DNA of 64,000 nt from Parapedobacter pyrenivorans (GTDB taxonomy: Bacteria; Bacteroidota; Bacteroidia; Sphingobacteriales; Sphingobacteriaceae). Below the pieces are notes generated by a model, which saw only the letters and a program-made list of their open reading frames with translations, searched no databases and had not been told where the DNA came from. Within the stretch, counting starts at the first letter, position 1. Every line of letters begins with the position of its first letter. Where the stretch lies: assembly GCF_014636865.1 (NCBI RefSeq), contig NZ_BMER01000006.1:310001-374000 (forward strand), given 5' to 3'. The position numbers and the translations under genes were made by a program. This document shows positions 17,499 through 26,112 of this stretch, one piece after another.

Positions 17499-19325
17499 AT
17501 GGCAAGACAACGGTTAAACAGTGGGCATACGCCATCGGAGGATCTACCCAAACCGAAACTCACAAAAACAACTCTTAAAAAAGCAGGCAAACTGCTAACC
17601 TACCTGAGACCTTATCGGGGTAAATTCATCGTGGGCATGGTTTTTCTACTCCTTTCCAGCCTCACCTTCCTTGCTTTTCCCGCTCTTTTGGGCGCGATGA
17701 TTGATGCCGCCCAAGGTAAACAAACCTATCCTTCATTGCCGGCCGATTTGGGAATAATTGGTGCTATCGCATTTGTTATCCTAGTTTTCCAGTCGCTGTT
17801 TTCATTTTTTCGCATACGTTTGTTCGTAGAAGTGGCCGAAAAGGCCCTGGCTAATATTCGTCGTGATTCGTATCACAAGCTTATTACGATGCCACTCGAT
17901 TTTTTTGCCAATCGCCGGGTTGGGGAACTCAACAGCCGGTTATCCGCTGATCTGGCGCAAATACAAGATACGATGACGACCACCTTTGCGGAAATGATCA
18001 GGCAGATCGTTTTCTTGATTGGTTGTGTTATCCTGCTTTTTACCGTATCCATCAAACTAACCTTACTCAACCTCAGCATCTTGCCTATCCTGGTTGTGAT
18101 TGCAGTTGTTTTTGGAAGGTTTATCCGCAAATTATCACGCCAAGCACAGGATAAACTAGCTGAATCGAACACCGTTGTACAAGAGACCCTGCAGGGCATC
18201 AGCAATGTAAAGGCATTCGTTAATGAAGCTTATGAAGCATCACGTTATTCCAAGACGCTCGAAGCAGTCGTCAAAATCGCTGTCAAAGGAGCGACTTATC
18301 GGGGTATCTTTGCATCATTTATTATTTTCTGCCTTTTCGGTGCGGTCGTTGCGGTTATCTGGTACGGCTCGGCGCTGGTGGCTGCAGGGAACATTTCCGT
18401 CGGCGACCTGACGATCTATATCCTTTATTCCATGGTCGTAGCGGGCTCGATGGGCAGTTTCCCTGAGCTATACGCCAATATCCAAAAGGCCATAGGTGCG
18501 AGTGAGCGCGTAATCGAAATCTTGGATGAAGTACAAGAAGACATCGGTTTGCTGCAAGAAGAAAAGCATATTGAGAATTTCATTGAGGGCACGATCGCAT
18601 TCGAAGACGTCACCTTCGCCTATCCATCGCGCCGCGAGATCACCGTTTTGAAAAACGTATCCTTTGAGGCACAAGCGGGTGAGAAACTCGCTATCGTGGG
18701 GCCAAGCGGAACGGGTAAGTCTACTATCGCCGCTTTGGTATTGCAATTCTACAAACCCGATAGCGGCCGCGTGCTCTTCGATAATCGCCCGGCCGACGAA
18801 TATCCGCTGACAGATATTCGCAATCAGGTAGCTATTGTGCCTCAGGACGTGTTGTTGTTCGGAGGAACCATCCGTGAAAACATCGCCTATGGAAAGTTGA
18901 GTGCAGACGCCGAGGAAATTATTACGGCCGCGAAACGTGCCAATGCGCATGATTTTATCATGGAATTCCCAGAAGGCTATGATACCGTAGTGGGCGAGCG
19001 TGGAGTGAAATTATCGGGCGGTCAACGCCAGCGCGTCGCCATAGCGCGTGCGTTGCTCAAAGATCCCGCAATCCTCATCCTCGATGAGGCTACATCTTCA
19101 CTCGATTCCGAGTCCGAGCGCTTGGTACAACAAGCCCTGGAAGAGCTGATGAAAAACCGTACTTCCATCATCATCGCCCATCGTCTGTCTACCATCCGTG
19201 AAGCCGATAAAATCGTAGTGGTCGAATGTGGAGAGGTAGTGGCTTCGGGCACACACCAAACGTTAATGGAGAAAGGCGAAGGGTTGTATCATCATTTGTA
19301 CAAGCTCCAGCTTGTTGATAAATAG
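17499..19325 (+). CDS. ABC exporter, fused membrane and ATP-binding domains (MsbA/multidrug type)
   Basis: 608-aa half-transporter, expected to act as a homodimer exporting a lipid or drug. Six membrane helices fall in about residues 40-330. The nucleotide-binding domain has Walker A GPSGTGKST (near 402-410), the Q-loop in VAIVPQD, signature LSGGQRQRVAIARALL (near 505), Walker B ILILDEATSSLD, and switch histidine in IIAHRLST. The substrate cannot be told. The same layout occurs in the MsbA, LmrA and BmrA groups; none is favoured by context. Confidence 0.93.
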   Translation: MARQRLNSGHTPSEDLPKPKLTKTTLKKAGKLLTYLRPYRGKFIVGMVFLLLSSLTFLAFPALLGAMIDAAQGKQTYPSLPADLGIIGAIAFVILVFQSLFSFFRIRLFVEVAEKALANIRRDSYHKLITMPLDFFANRRVGELNSRLSADLAQIQDTMTTTFAEMIRQIVFLIGCVILLFTVSIKLTLLNLSILPILVVIAVVFGRFIRKLSRQAQDKLAESNTVVQETLQGISNVKAFVNEAYEASRYSKTLEAVVKIAVKGATYRGIFASFIIFCLFGAVVAVIWYGSALVAAGNISVGDLTIYILYSMVVAGSMGSFPELYANIQKAIGASERVIEILDEVQEDIGLLQEEKHIENFIEGTIAFEDVTFAYPSRREITVLKNVSFEAQAGEKLAIVGPSGTGKSTIAALVLQFYKPDSGRVLFDNRPADEYPLTDIRNQVAIVPQDVLLFGGTIRENIAYGKLSADAEEIITAAKRANAHDFIMEFPEGYDTVVGERGVKLSGGQRQRVAIARALLKDPAILILDEATSSLDSESERLVQQALEELMKNRTSIIIAHRLSTIREADKIVVVECGEVVASGTHQTLMEKGEGLYHHLYKLQLVDK

Positions 19326-19377
19326 GGAGCTGTATCGTTCATCGCAAACATTTTAAACTGTCCGTTGTTTTTAGTTT

Positions 19378-19767
19378 ATGAAAGCAAAAAACGAAAACGG
19401 TAAGATAAAAAAGGACACGATGATGAAGACAAAAAACAGTATTATTACATACGCATTGGTAGGGCTGGCTGCCGGCACGGCAGCATGGCTGCTTTTAGGC
19501 ACCAAAGAAGGCCGAAAACAATTGGGCTGTGCAAGCGATGGCATACGGGAACTCACCAAAACTATCCGAAAGACCACCAAAGACGGGATTCAAAAAGCAT
19601 CAAAGTTAGCTGACCGTGCTACAGCAGAAATTGACAACCTGCGTGCCCAAGCAAAAAACAAAGGTCAGTCGACGATTGATAAAGCGGATCGCTTTGCAAA
19701 GGATGGCATCGACAAAGCACGCAATGCGGCAAAAACAGCCAAACGCAAAGCTCAGGAAGAAATATAA
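19378..19767 (+). CDS. YtxH-domain small membrane protein
   Basis: 129 aa: one N-terminal membrane helix (SIITYALVGLAAGTAAWLLL) followed by GTKEGRKQL, the YtxH-family signature. A long Lys/Ala-rich amphipathic helical tail follows (about residues 55-129) with repeated AKNKGQ and DKARNAAKTAKRKAQ stretches resembling LEA or apolipoprotein-like helices. Family members are often stress-induced; the function is unknown. M1 or the internal MMKTKN at residue 15-16 may be the start. Confidence 0.8.
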   Translation: MKAKNENGKIKKDTMMKTKNSIITYALVGLAAGTAAWLLLGTKEGRKQLGCASDGIRELTKTIRKTTKDGIQKASKLADRATAEIDNLRAQAKNKGQSTIDKADRFAKDGIDKARNAAKTAKRKAQEEI

Positions 19768-19801
19768 CATCGTGGCTATACCCGCAGTAACGAACGAATC
19801 G

Positions 19802-19809
19802 TATCTTTG
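19802..19809 (+). promoter_or_regulatory. Candidate -7 box TATCTTTG for ccmB
   Basis: Matches TAnnTTTG and ends 5 bp before the ccmB ATG, so the transcript would be nearly leaderless. No TTG lies at the proper distance upstream. Confidence 0.35.
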
Positions 19810-19814
19810 CGGGA

Positions 19815-20474
19815 ATGAGTCTATTCAAAGAGGTTAAATCTCTTATCCGAAAAGATATCGTCTTAGAATGGCGGTCGAAGTATGCCATTAATGGCATCGT
19901 ACTCTATGTGGTGTCTACGGTCTTTGTGTGCTATCAAGCCTTTAAGTCCGTGGATCCTACCACATGGAATGCATTATTTTGGATTATTCTGTTATTTGCC
20001 TCGGTGAATGCCATCAATAAAAGTTTCGTGCAGGAAAGCCGAAGCCGACAGTTTTATTATTATACCATCGCCAGCGCGAAAGCGATTATTCTTTCGAAAA
20101 TCGTCTATAATATGCTAATGATGTTATTGCTGTCGTCAATAGCCTATCTCGTTTACTCCATTATTTTCAGCACCCCCCTCGGTGACCCCATACTTTATCT
20201 AATTGCAGTCTCGCTCGGAGGTATCGGATTCGCTGCAGTATTTACCATGGTTTCCGCGATAAGTGCCAAAGCAGGCAACAACAGCACGCTCATGGCTATC
20301 CTTAGCTTCCCCATCATCATTCCATTACTCCTCGTGCTCATCAAGGTCTCTAAAAATGCCATGGACGGATTGGAGCGAAGTATTAGTTATGACGAATTAA
20401 CCGTTCTCGCTGCAATCAACATCCTTACCGTTGCCATTTCTTTGTTGTTATTTCCTTACCTTTGGAGGGACTAA
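19815..20474 (+). CDS. ccmB: Heme exporter membrane subunit CcmB
   Basis: 219-aa inner-membrane protein of the CcmB family, part of the system I cytochrome c maturation ABC complex. Six hydrophobic helices are visible; the family N-terminus (EVKSLIRKDIVLEWRSKYAINGI) and the FVQESRSRQFYYYTIA loop are clear. In this phylum ccmB and ccmC commonly stand together without ccmA, as here. The c-type cytochromes encoded near 48 and 61 kb would need this pathway. Confidence 0.9.
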   Translation: MSLFKEVKSLIRKDIVLEWRSKYAINGIVLYVVSTVFVCYQAFKSVDPTTWNALFWIILLFASVNAINKSFVQESRSRQFYYYTIASAKAIILSKIVYNMLMMLLLSSIAYLVYSIIFSTPLGDPILYLIAVSLGGIGFAAVFTMVSAISAKAGNNSTLMAILSFPIIIPLLLVLIKVSKNAMDGLERSISYDELTVLAAINILTVAISLLLFPYLWRD

Positions 20475-20541
20475 TCCGTAGTAGGTAACTAAACCTCGAT
20501 GGTTGGTTTAATAGCTAGCGTCTAATATCAATGTCTTAAAA

Positions 20542-21210
20542 ATGAAAAAGTACTGGTGGAAAATCTTAGGGATTATACTGTTAATATATAGCATCATCAT
20601 GGGACTTTTGGGCCATGTTCCAGCCTTGCCCATCGTTCATGAAACAATCCGGAATGTATATTTCCACGTGCCGATGTGGTTTACGATGTTTACCCTATAC
20701 ATCGTTTCGGTCGTTTACAGCATTAAATACTTGTCGTCGGCTAATCCCCAGCACGATTTTGTGGCAGTCGAAAGTGTTAATGTGGGAATCATATTCTGCA
20801 TATTTGGATTACTTAGCGGGATGCTATGGGCTAATTTCACCTGGGGTGCTCCCTGGCCCAACGATCCGAAACTGAACGGATCAGCTATTGCAACGCTGAT
20901 GTACCTTGCTTACCTGGTGTTGCGTAATGCCCTGGAAGAAGAACAGAAACGGGCTCGGATATCAGCAATCTACAACATATTCGCCTTTCCCATCATGATC
21001 GCCCTCATGTACATCCTTCCCAAAACCACAGACTCCCTCCACCCCGGTGCCGGCGGCAACTCAGGGTTTGGTCAATTTGACCTGGATGGCTCGATGAAAG
21101 CTGTGCTATATCCCGCTTCCTTAGGTTGGATACTCATCGGTATATGGCTGATGACACTACGATTCCGCATCCGTAAATTGGAATACCAAAACCATACGGC
21201 AACCTTATAA
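20542..21210 (+). CDS. ccmC: Cytochrome c biogenesis protein CcmC (heme handling)
   Basis: 222-aa integral membrane protein with six helices and the tryptophan-rich WWD-type segment (GMLWANFTWGAPWPNDPK) that binds heme before transfer to the chaperone CcmE. A histidine in HVPMWFTMF and another in the periplasmic loop near DSLHPG are in the places expected for heme ligands. It lies 67 bp after ccmB. Confidence 0.92.
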   Translation: MKKYWWKILGIILLIYSIIMGLLGHVPALPIVHETIRNVYFHVPMWFTMFTLYIVSVVYSIKYLSSANPQHDFVAVESVNVGIIFCIFGLLSGMLWANFTWGAPWPNDPKLNGSAIATLMYLAYLVLRNALEEEQKRARISAIYNIFAFPIMIALMYILPKTTDSLHPGAGGNSGFGQFDLDGSMKAVLYPASLGWILIGIWLMTLRFRIRKLEYQNHTATL

Positions 21211-21278
21211 ATATTCGTATAATGGCAATTATAAATCGATTAAACAATAAAAATTGACAAGGTTTGTCACTAAACAAT

Positions 21279-21497
21279 ATGAAAAAAACAATTCTTTTTT
21301 TGCTATTAGTTATCAATGGGTTAATGTGTAGTTTTGCCCAATCGAATACCGGGGTTGAGATGGCCACGGGGTTACGTAGTTCGGGCAAGATTTATGTGGT
21401 TGTTGCCGTTTTGGTTGTCCTTTTTTTAGGTTTGGCTGTTTATTTATTTACCATCGATAGGAAACTCGCGCGATTGGAAAAACAGCAGAAACGATAA
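21279..21497 (+). CDS. CcmD-like small membrane protein
   Basis: 72 aa from the ATG at 21279 (MKKTILFLLLVING); the frame is open from 21264. There is a signal-like N-terminus ending CSFAQ and a second hydrophobic helix (IYVVVAVLVVLFLGLAVYLF), followed by a charged IDRKLARLEKQQKR tail. This tail and the position after ccmC match the small CcmD-family proteins of Bacteroidota. Homology to proteobacterial CcmD is not provable from the sequence alone. Confidence 0.7.
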   Translation: MKKTILFLLLVINGLMCSFAQSNTGVEMATGLRSSGKIYVVVAVLVVLFLGLAVYLFTIDRKLARLEKQQKR

Positions 21498-21586
21498 TCA
21501 TTACCAGCACTTCGCCCAAATCTTCCCACGGCGTCAGCACATTTCAGGATTTTGGAAATCCAATGAATGGATAAATGGCCATGTTT

Positions 21587-21658
21587 TCGTCATTTCGACG
21601 TATTGGGCGCATGGATGAGTTTAAGCTCACGGTCACTAATGCAGTTTCGCAATGACGA
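21587..21658. repeat. Imperfect inverted repeat with TCGTCATT / AATGACGA ends
   Basis: 8-bp perfect arms at 21587-21594 and 21651-21658 in the 226-bp gap before the glutamate dehydrogenase gene; flanks extend the match (TCGTCATTTCG against CGCAATGACGA). It resembles a decayed dispersed intergenic repeat of REP type. No further gene is seen in this gap. Confidence 0.45.
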
Positions 21659-21723
21659 CAACATAACCATTGGAAAAAAACGGATTAATTAAGTCACTAA
21701 TTATCTATTAAATAACTATTGTT

Positions 21724-23160
21724 ATGGCTAAGTCAATAGCAAAAACAGCGCAAGAGCCCCATTTTTTTGATGATGTATCCGCGTTCTTTGATCATGCAGC
21801 GCAATTCACCAAGCATCCTCAAGGACTATTGAACCAGATTAAAGTGTGCAACAGCGTTTACCGCTTTAGTTTCCCATTCAGGAGGGGGGATCAAATTGAA
21901 GTCATCAATGCTTGGCGGGTAGAGCACTCACAACACATGTCGCCCACCAAGGGCGGTATTCGGTATAGCGATATGGTCAACGAAGATGAAGTGATGGCGC
22001 TTGCTGCGCTAATGACCTATAAATGTGCCATTGTGAACGTTCCTTTCGGCGGTGCTAAGGGTGGAATAGCCATCAATCCAAAAAACTACTCTGTCAGCGA
22101 ATTAGAAAACATAACCAGGCGATATACTGTAGAATTAATCAAGAAGAATTTTATCGGACCGGCCATTGATGTTCCTGCACCGGATTATGGAACGGGCGAG
22201 CGGGAGATGAGTTGGATAGCAGACACTTATACCACGATGAACCCGGGCCAGTTAGACGCCTTTGGTTGTGTGACAGGAAAGCCTTTGTCCCTGCACGGCA
22301 TCAGCGGCCGGAAGGCTGCGACCGGACGTGGGGTTGCCATTGCCATACGGGAATGCATGGATGTAGCCGAAGACATGAAAGGGATCGGTCTCACCCCTGG
22401 TATCACCGGAAAACGCGTAATCATACAAGGATTGGGCAATGTCGGTTATAATACCGCCAAGGTGCTTATCGAATTTGGGGCGATCATTGTAGGCGTGTGC
22501 GAGTATGATGGCGCATTGTATAATCCAGATGGATTAGACCCCGATGCGATCCTCGAACACCGCAAAAACACAGGTTCTATACTGGGCTATAAGAAGGCCA
22601 CCCAATCGTTCAAAACCCCCGCCGAAGGTTTAGAACAAGCCTGCGATATTTTAGTTCCGGCTGCGTTGGAAAATCAATTGACGGAAGAAAACATCGGTCG
22701 TATCAAAGCCAAGGTCATCGCTGAAGGTGCCAATGGCCCCACTACTCCCGGTGCCGCAGATGCATTCGTGAAAAACGGCGGTATCATCATCCCGGATATG
22801 TACTGCAATGCCGGTGGCGTAACGGTTTCCTATTTCGAATGGTTAAAAAACCTGTCGCACGTTTCCTTTGGCCGTATGGACAAACGGTATGAGGAAATGT
22901 CTAATCTCAATCTGGTTAATACCGTCGAAACCATTACCGGCAAGTCACTCACTTCCGCTCAGCGAATGGCTATTGTGAAAGGGGCAGACGAGCTGGAATT
23001 GGTTAATTCCGGACTGGAAGATACCATGATCCGATCCTACCATGAGATCCGCGAGATTAAAAATTCCAATCAGGCAATTGATACATTACGGACGGCTGCT
23101 TTTGTCGGATCAATCAATAAGATTGCAGTTTCTTATCAGAACTTAGGCATCTGGCCATAA
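21724..23160 (+). CDS. Glu/Leu/Phe/Val dehydrogenase family (probable glutamate dehydrogenase)
   Basis: Oxidative deamination of glutamate to 2-oxoglutarate, or the reverse. 478 aa, slightly longer than the 420-450 aa NAD-linked form. The substrate lysine is about K112 in [10 protein letters not shown]; the first lysine is in SPTKGGIRY. The nucleotide fold follows with [13 protein letters not shown] near residue 237, and the later [11 protein letters not shown] and [13 protein letters not shown] are typical. The fingerprint GLGNVG with following VCEYDGAL fits NAD use, but cofactor choice is not certain. Confidence 0.93.
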   Translation: MAKSIAKTAQEPHFFDDVSAFFDHAAQFTKHPQGLLNQIKVCNSVYRFSFPFRRGDQIEVINAWRVEHSQHMSPTKGGIRYSDMVNEDEVMALAALMTYKCAIVNVPFGGAKGGIAINPKNYSVSELENITRRYTVELIKKNFIGPAIDVPAPDYGTGEREMSWIADTYTTMNPGQLDAFGCVTGKPLSLHGISGRKAATGRGVAIAIRECMDVAEDMKGIGLTPGITGKRVIIQGLGNVGYNTAKVLIEFGAIIVGVCEYDGALYNPDGLDPDAILEHRKNTGSILGYKKATQSFKTPAEGLEQACDILVPAALENQLTEENIGRIKAKVIAEGANGPTTPGAADAFVKNGGIIIPDMYCNAGGVTVSYFEWLKNLSHVSFGRMDKRYEEMSNLNLVNTVETITGKSLTSAQRMAIVKGADELELVNSGLEDTMIRSYHEIREIKNSNQAIDTLRTAAFVGSINKIAVSYQNLGIWP

Positions 23161-23173
23161 CTAACACTTCCTG

Positions 23174-23218
23174 GCCCACGGTCTAAACCTCTTTTGCGGT
23201 TTAAACCGTGGGCTTTTT
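23174..23218 (+). terminator. Rho-independent terminator after glutamate dehydrogenase
   Basis: A 16-bp stem with one mismatch (23174-23189 against 23198-23213), an 8-base loop, then TTTTT. It starts 13 bp after the stop codon. The stem is close to symmetric, but the T-run is on the plus strand, so it serves the upstream gene. Confidence 0.9.
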
Positions 23219-23373
23219 GTTGGCTACCCGACGGTTTGCCATATTTTAGTAAAAGATCCGCCTGCAATCCGGACGAGTAAGCGACGGTCAAAAATGTTAG
23301 GATTTTCATTAAAAAGACTTAACTTTATTTTTTTAAACATAAAACGCATAGTTACTTAACCATTCAAACAGCG

Positions 23374-25671
23374 ATGATTGGCGAGCAGCATTATTCGGTT
23401 GTGTTTCAGGCATTGCCTATACCCTGCTTGGTCTTGCTTCCTAACGCGCCCGAGTTTACGATCATCAATGTGAGTGATGCCTATGCTGAAGTGACCAATA
23501 CCAACCGTTGCGACTTGATCGGCAAAGGGTTTTTCGAAATCTTTCCTAACAGCCCCTATCTTAGCGACACGATATGGAAAAACATTTTCGACGAAGTCAT
23601 CCGTAGAAAAAAGCCTTGCAAAGTAGCACCGCAAAAATATGCATTCCCCACGGCAGACGTACCCGCCCGTCTTGACGTAAAATACCTAGAGGTAGTCAAT
23701 ACACCAGTACTAGACGCCGAAGGTGAAATCGAGTTTATCATCCGGTCGATGACAGACGTGACCGATACCATTTATCATGAAAGATTTCTTGAAGATACAC
23801 AACACGCGGCCCGGATAGGGAGCTGGGAAGTAAACATGGCTCGTCAGACAGTTACGTGGTCGGTGGGCTTGCGGAAAATTTACGAAGTAGCGTCCAATTA
23901 TTGTCCGGACTTTGACTCCACGATGGCCTTTTATCCGGACGAATCGGATCGGCAGAAAATCAAGCAAGCTTTTCAAAAAGCCATGAAGGACGGTACGGTC
24001 TTCCATATCGCGCTTCCTATCACCACAGCCAAAGGACATAGACGCTGGCTGTCTGTAGTTGGAAAAGCCGATTTGGTAGATGGAACGTGCATACGCGTTT
24101 ACGGGATTTCACAGGACATCACTGACACCAAGCGGCTCACAGACTTAGATCATCTCGAACGAACTATACTGGAATTGAATGCCCAGCGAACCACTTCGCT
24201 TAAAGCTATCCTAGCCGATTACCTGTTAGGCCTCGAAGCGCTTCTTCCGGGTATATACTGCTCCATACACCGGGTAAAGGACGGCCATTTGCTTAATTGG
24301 GTCGCTCCTTCGCTGCCATTATCATATACCTCTTCCCTTCACAACCTGCCCATTGGTAAAAAAACAGGTTCATGCGGCACGGCGGCCTATTCAAAAAAGC
24401 GTGTAATTGCCAAAGATATTGCCAACGACAGCCGATGGGCAGCTTACAAGCACCTGGCGCTACCACATGACCTCAAAGCCTGTTGGTCTCATCCCATCAT
24501 GGATTCCGGGGGCGAGGTCATTGCCGTGCTCGGCATGTATTACAAGCAAGTCAAGACCCCTAATCACGACGAGCTGATTATCATTGACCGTACGAGTTCG
24601 CTATTAAAAACAATCATCGAAAGCCGCCAGAATGCCGATTTGGCTCAAGAAACGACTGCTATGATGGCCCAAGGACAGGAACTGGCCTGCTTTGGCAATT
24701 GGCAGCGGGATTTCGAAACAGATCGGACCACCTGGTCTCCGACATTGTGTGATATTTACGGTATAAATCCGGCAGCATACCTTCCCAGCTTCGAGCATTA
24801 TCTGGCACTTGTACATCCGGATGACCGGGAGCGAGTTATGCATATCGTTAAACAGATACACCAAACCGGCAACGATACGGTCTTCGAAGAACGGATCGTA
24901 CGCCCAAGTGGAGAGATCCGCCATATACGTTCGTGGGCACGGCTCCTTACCAATGGCGATAACGTGCCGATAAAGTTAATTGGAGCCTGCCTAGACATTA
25001 CCGAAACCAAGCAAGCTGAATTGACGCTAAAAAATCTCCATGCCGAACTGGAAAAGCACCTTAAGGAAGTAGAAGAATCTGAAAAGAAATATAGTGATCT
25101 TTTCCATCTCAGTCCGCAACCGATGTGGGTGTATGATTTGGAAACTTACCGCTATCTGGATGTAAATGCTGCGGCCATTACCCACTATGGTTATACGCGG
25201 GAGGAATTTATGTCCATGACCATCAAGGACATTCGGCCTCCATCCGAAATACAAAAAATGGAAGCAGCCGTTGCTTTATCAAGGCAGCATGACAAATTAT
25301 TCAGTAAAGGCATATATAAACACCGCAAAAAGAACGGTGAGATTATCCATGTGGAGGTTCGGAGCAATATCATCAAATCCCATGGCCGAAAAGCCGAGAT
25401 CATTTTAGCACAGGACATTACGGAAAAACTGTACTACATTGAGGCCATTGAAGCACAAAACAAAAAGCTACAGGAAATCGCTTGGATGCAATCCCATATG
25501 GTACGAGCACCGTTAGCCCGCATTATGGGATTGGTTGACCTTATTCAACACGTACCGGAATCAGGCATTGAAAACAGCGAATTATTAGATGCAATCAATA
25601 GTTCTGCCATCGAACTGGACGACATCTTGAGGAGCATCACCGCAAAAGCCGAGCAGATCAATCTCACGTAA
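23374..25671 (+). CDS. Multi-PAS/GAF sensor protein with HisKA-like end but no ATPase domain
   Basis: 765-aa soluble sensor. In order: PAS (about residues 8-125), PAS with PAC (about 135-255), GAF (about 270-420, with GKKTGSCGTAAYSKKRV), PAS with PAC (about 445-555), PAS (about 575-690), and a short helical end. The end contains QEIAWMQSHMVRAPLARI, an H-box of the HisKA type with a candidate phospho-histidine. The gene stops about 50 residues later, before any N, G1 or G2 box, so the protein cannot bind ATP as a normal kinase does. A response regulator follows 18 bp later. No membrane helix is seen. Confidence 0.88.
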   Translation: MIGEQHYSVVFQALPIPCLVLLPNAPEFTIINVSDAYAEVTNTNRCDLIGKGFFEIFPNSPYLSDTIWKNIFDEVIRRKKPCKVAPQKYAFPTADVPARLDVKYLEVVNTPVLDAEGEIEFIIRSMTDVTDTIYHERFLEDTQHAARIGSWEVNMARQTVTWSVGLRKIYEVASNYCPDFDSTMAFYPDESDRQKIKQAFQKAMKDGTVFHIALPITTAKGHRRWLSVVGKADLVDGTCIRVYGISQDITDTKRLTDLDHLERTILELNAQRTTSLKAILADYLLGLEALLPGIYCSIHRVKDGHLLNWVAPSLPLSYTSSLHNLPIGKKTGSCGTAAYSKKRVIAKDIANDSRWAAYKHLALPHDLKACWSHPIMDSGGEVIAVLGMYYKQVKTPNHDELIIIDRTSSLLKTIIESRQNADLAQETTAMMAQGQELACFGNWQRDFETDRTTWSPTLCDIYGINPAAYLPSFEHYLALVHPDDRERVMHIVKQIHQTGNDTVFEERIVRPSGEIRHIRSWARLLTNGDNVPIKLIGACLDITETKQAELTLKNLHAELEKHLKEVEESEKKYSDLFHLSPQPMWVYDLETYRYLDVNAAAITHYGYTREEFMSMTIKDIRPPSEIQKMEAAVALSRQHDKLFSKGIYKHRKKNGEIIHVEVRSNIIKSHGRKAEIILAQDITEKLYYIEAIEAQNKKLQEIAWMQSHMVRAPLARIMGLVDLIQHVPESGIENSELLDAINSSAIELDDILRSITAKAEQINLT

Positions 25672-25689
25672 ATTCAAAAGGACCTGACA

Positions 25690-26094
25690 ATGGAGCTACG
25701 TGTGATGATCATTGATGATGACAAAATATTCAATTTGATGACGACGGTGCTACTGCGTAACACGGGTATCACAATCAATCCAATAAGCTGCACCAGCGGT
25801 CAAGAGGCGTTGGCCTTGCTACTATCGCCTACTACCCAAGATACAGCATTTCTACTATTCCTTGACATCAATATGCCCATGATGAGCGGGTGGGAGGTAT
25901 TAGCGCGGATCGAAGAACTTGCGTGCCCACCTCCTATTTACGTCGTCATGGTCACTTCATCAATAGATGAGGCCGACAAAGCAAAAGCAATGAGTTACGA
26001 GCGAGTAATTGGTTACATGGTTAAGCCCATAAAGCGGGAAAAGCTGATTGCCCTGAAAAACGTGATCGCATTAACTGACTTCTTTTCGTATTGA
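25690..26094 (+). CDS. Single-domain response regulator (CheY-like)
   Basis: 134-aa receiver domain without an output domain. The acidic pocket is IIDDDKIF (residues 8-11), phospho-acceptor aspartate D59 in LFLDINMPMMSGWE, T89 in MVTSS and K112 in MVKPIK, all as expected. It follows the PAS sensor by 18 bp and is probably its partner in a phosphorelay. It converges on the FAD/Fe-S oxidoreductase gene with an 18-bp gap. Confidence 0.92.
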   Translation: MELRVMIIDDDKIFNLMTTVLLRNTGITINPISCTSGQEALALLLSPTTQDTAFLLFLDINMPMMSGWEVLARIEELACPPPIYVVMVTSSIDEADKAKAMSYERVIGYMVKPIKREKLIALKNVIALTDFFSY

Positions 26095-26112
26095 TTAATA
26101 TATGCGAACTTA

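Noticed and set aside
19781-19813. Terminator-like CCCGCA/TGCGGG pair before ccmB
   Set aside because: Only 6-bp arms with a 21-base loop and no T-run; it overlaps a likely promoter box.
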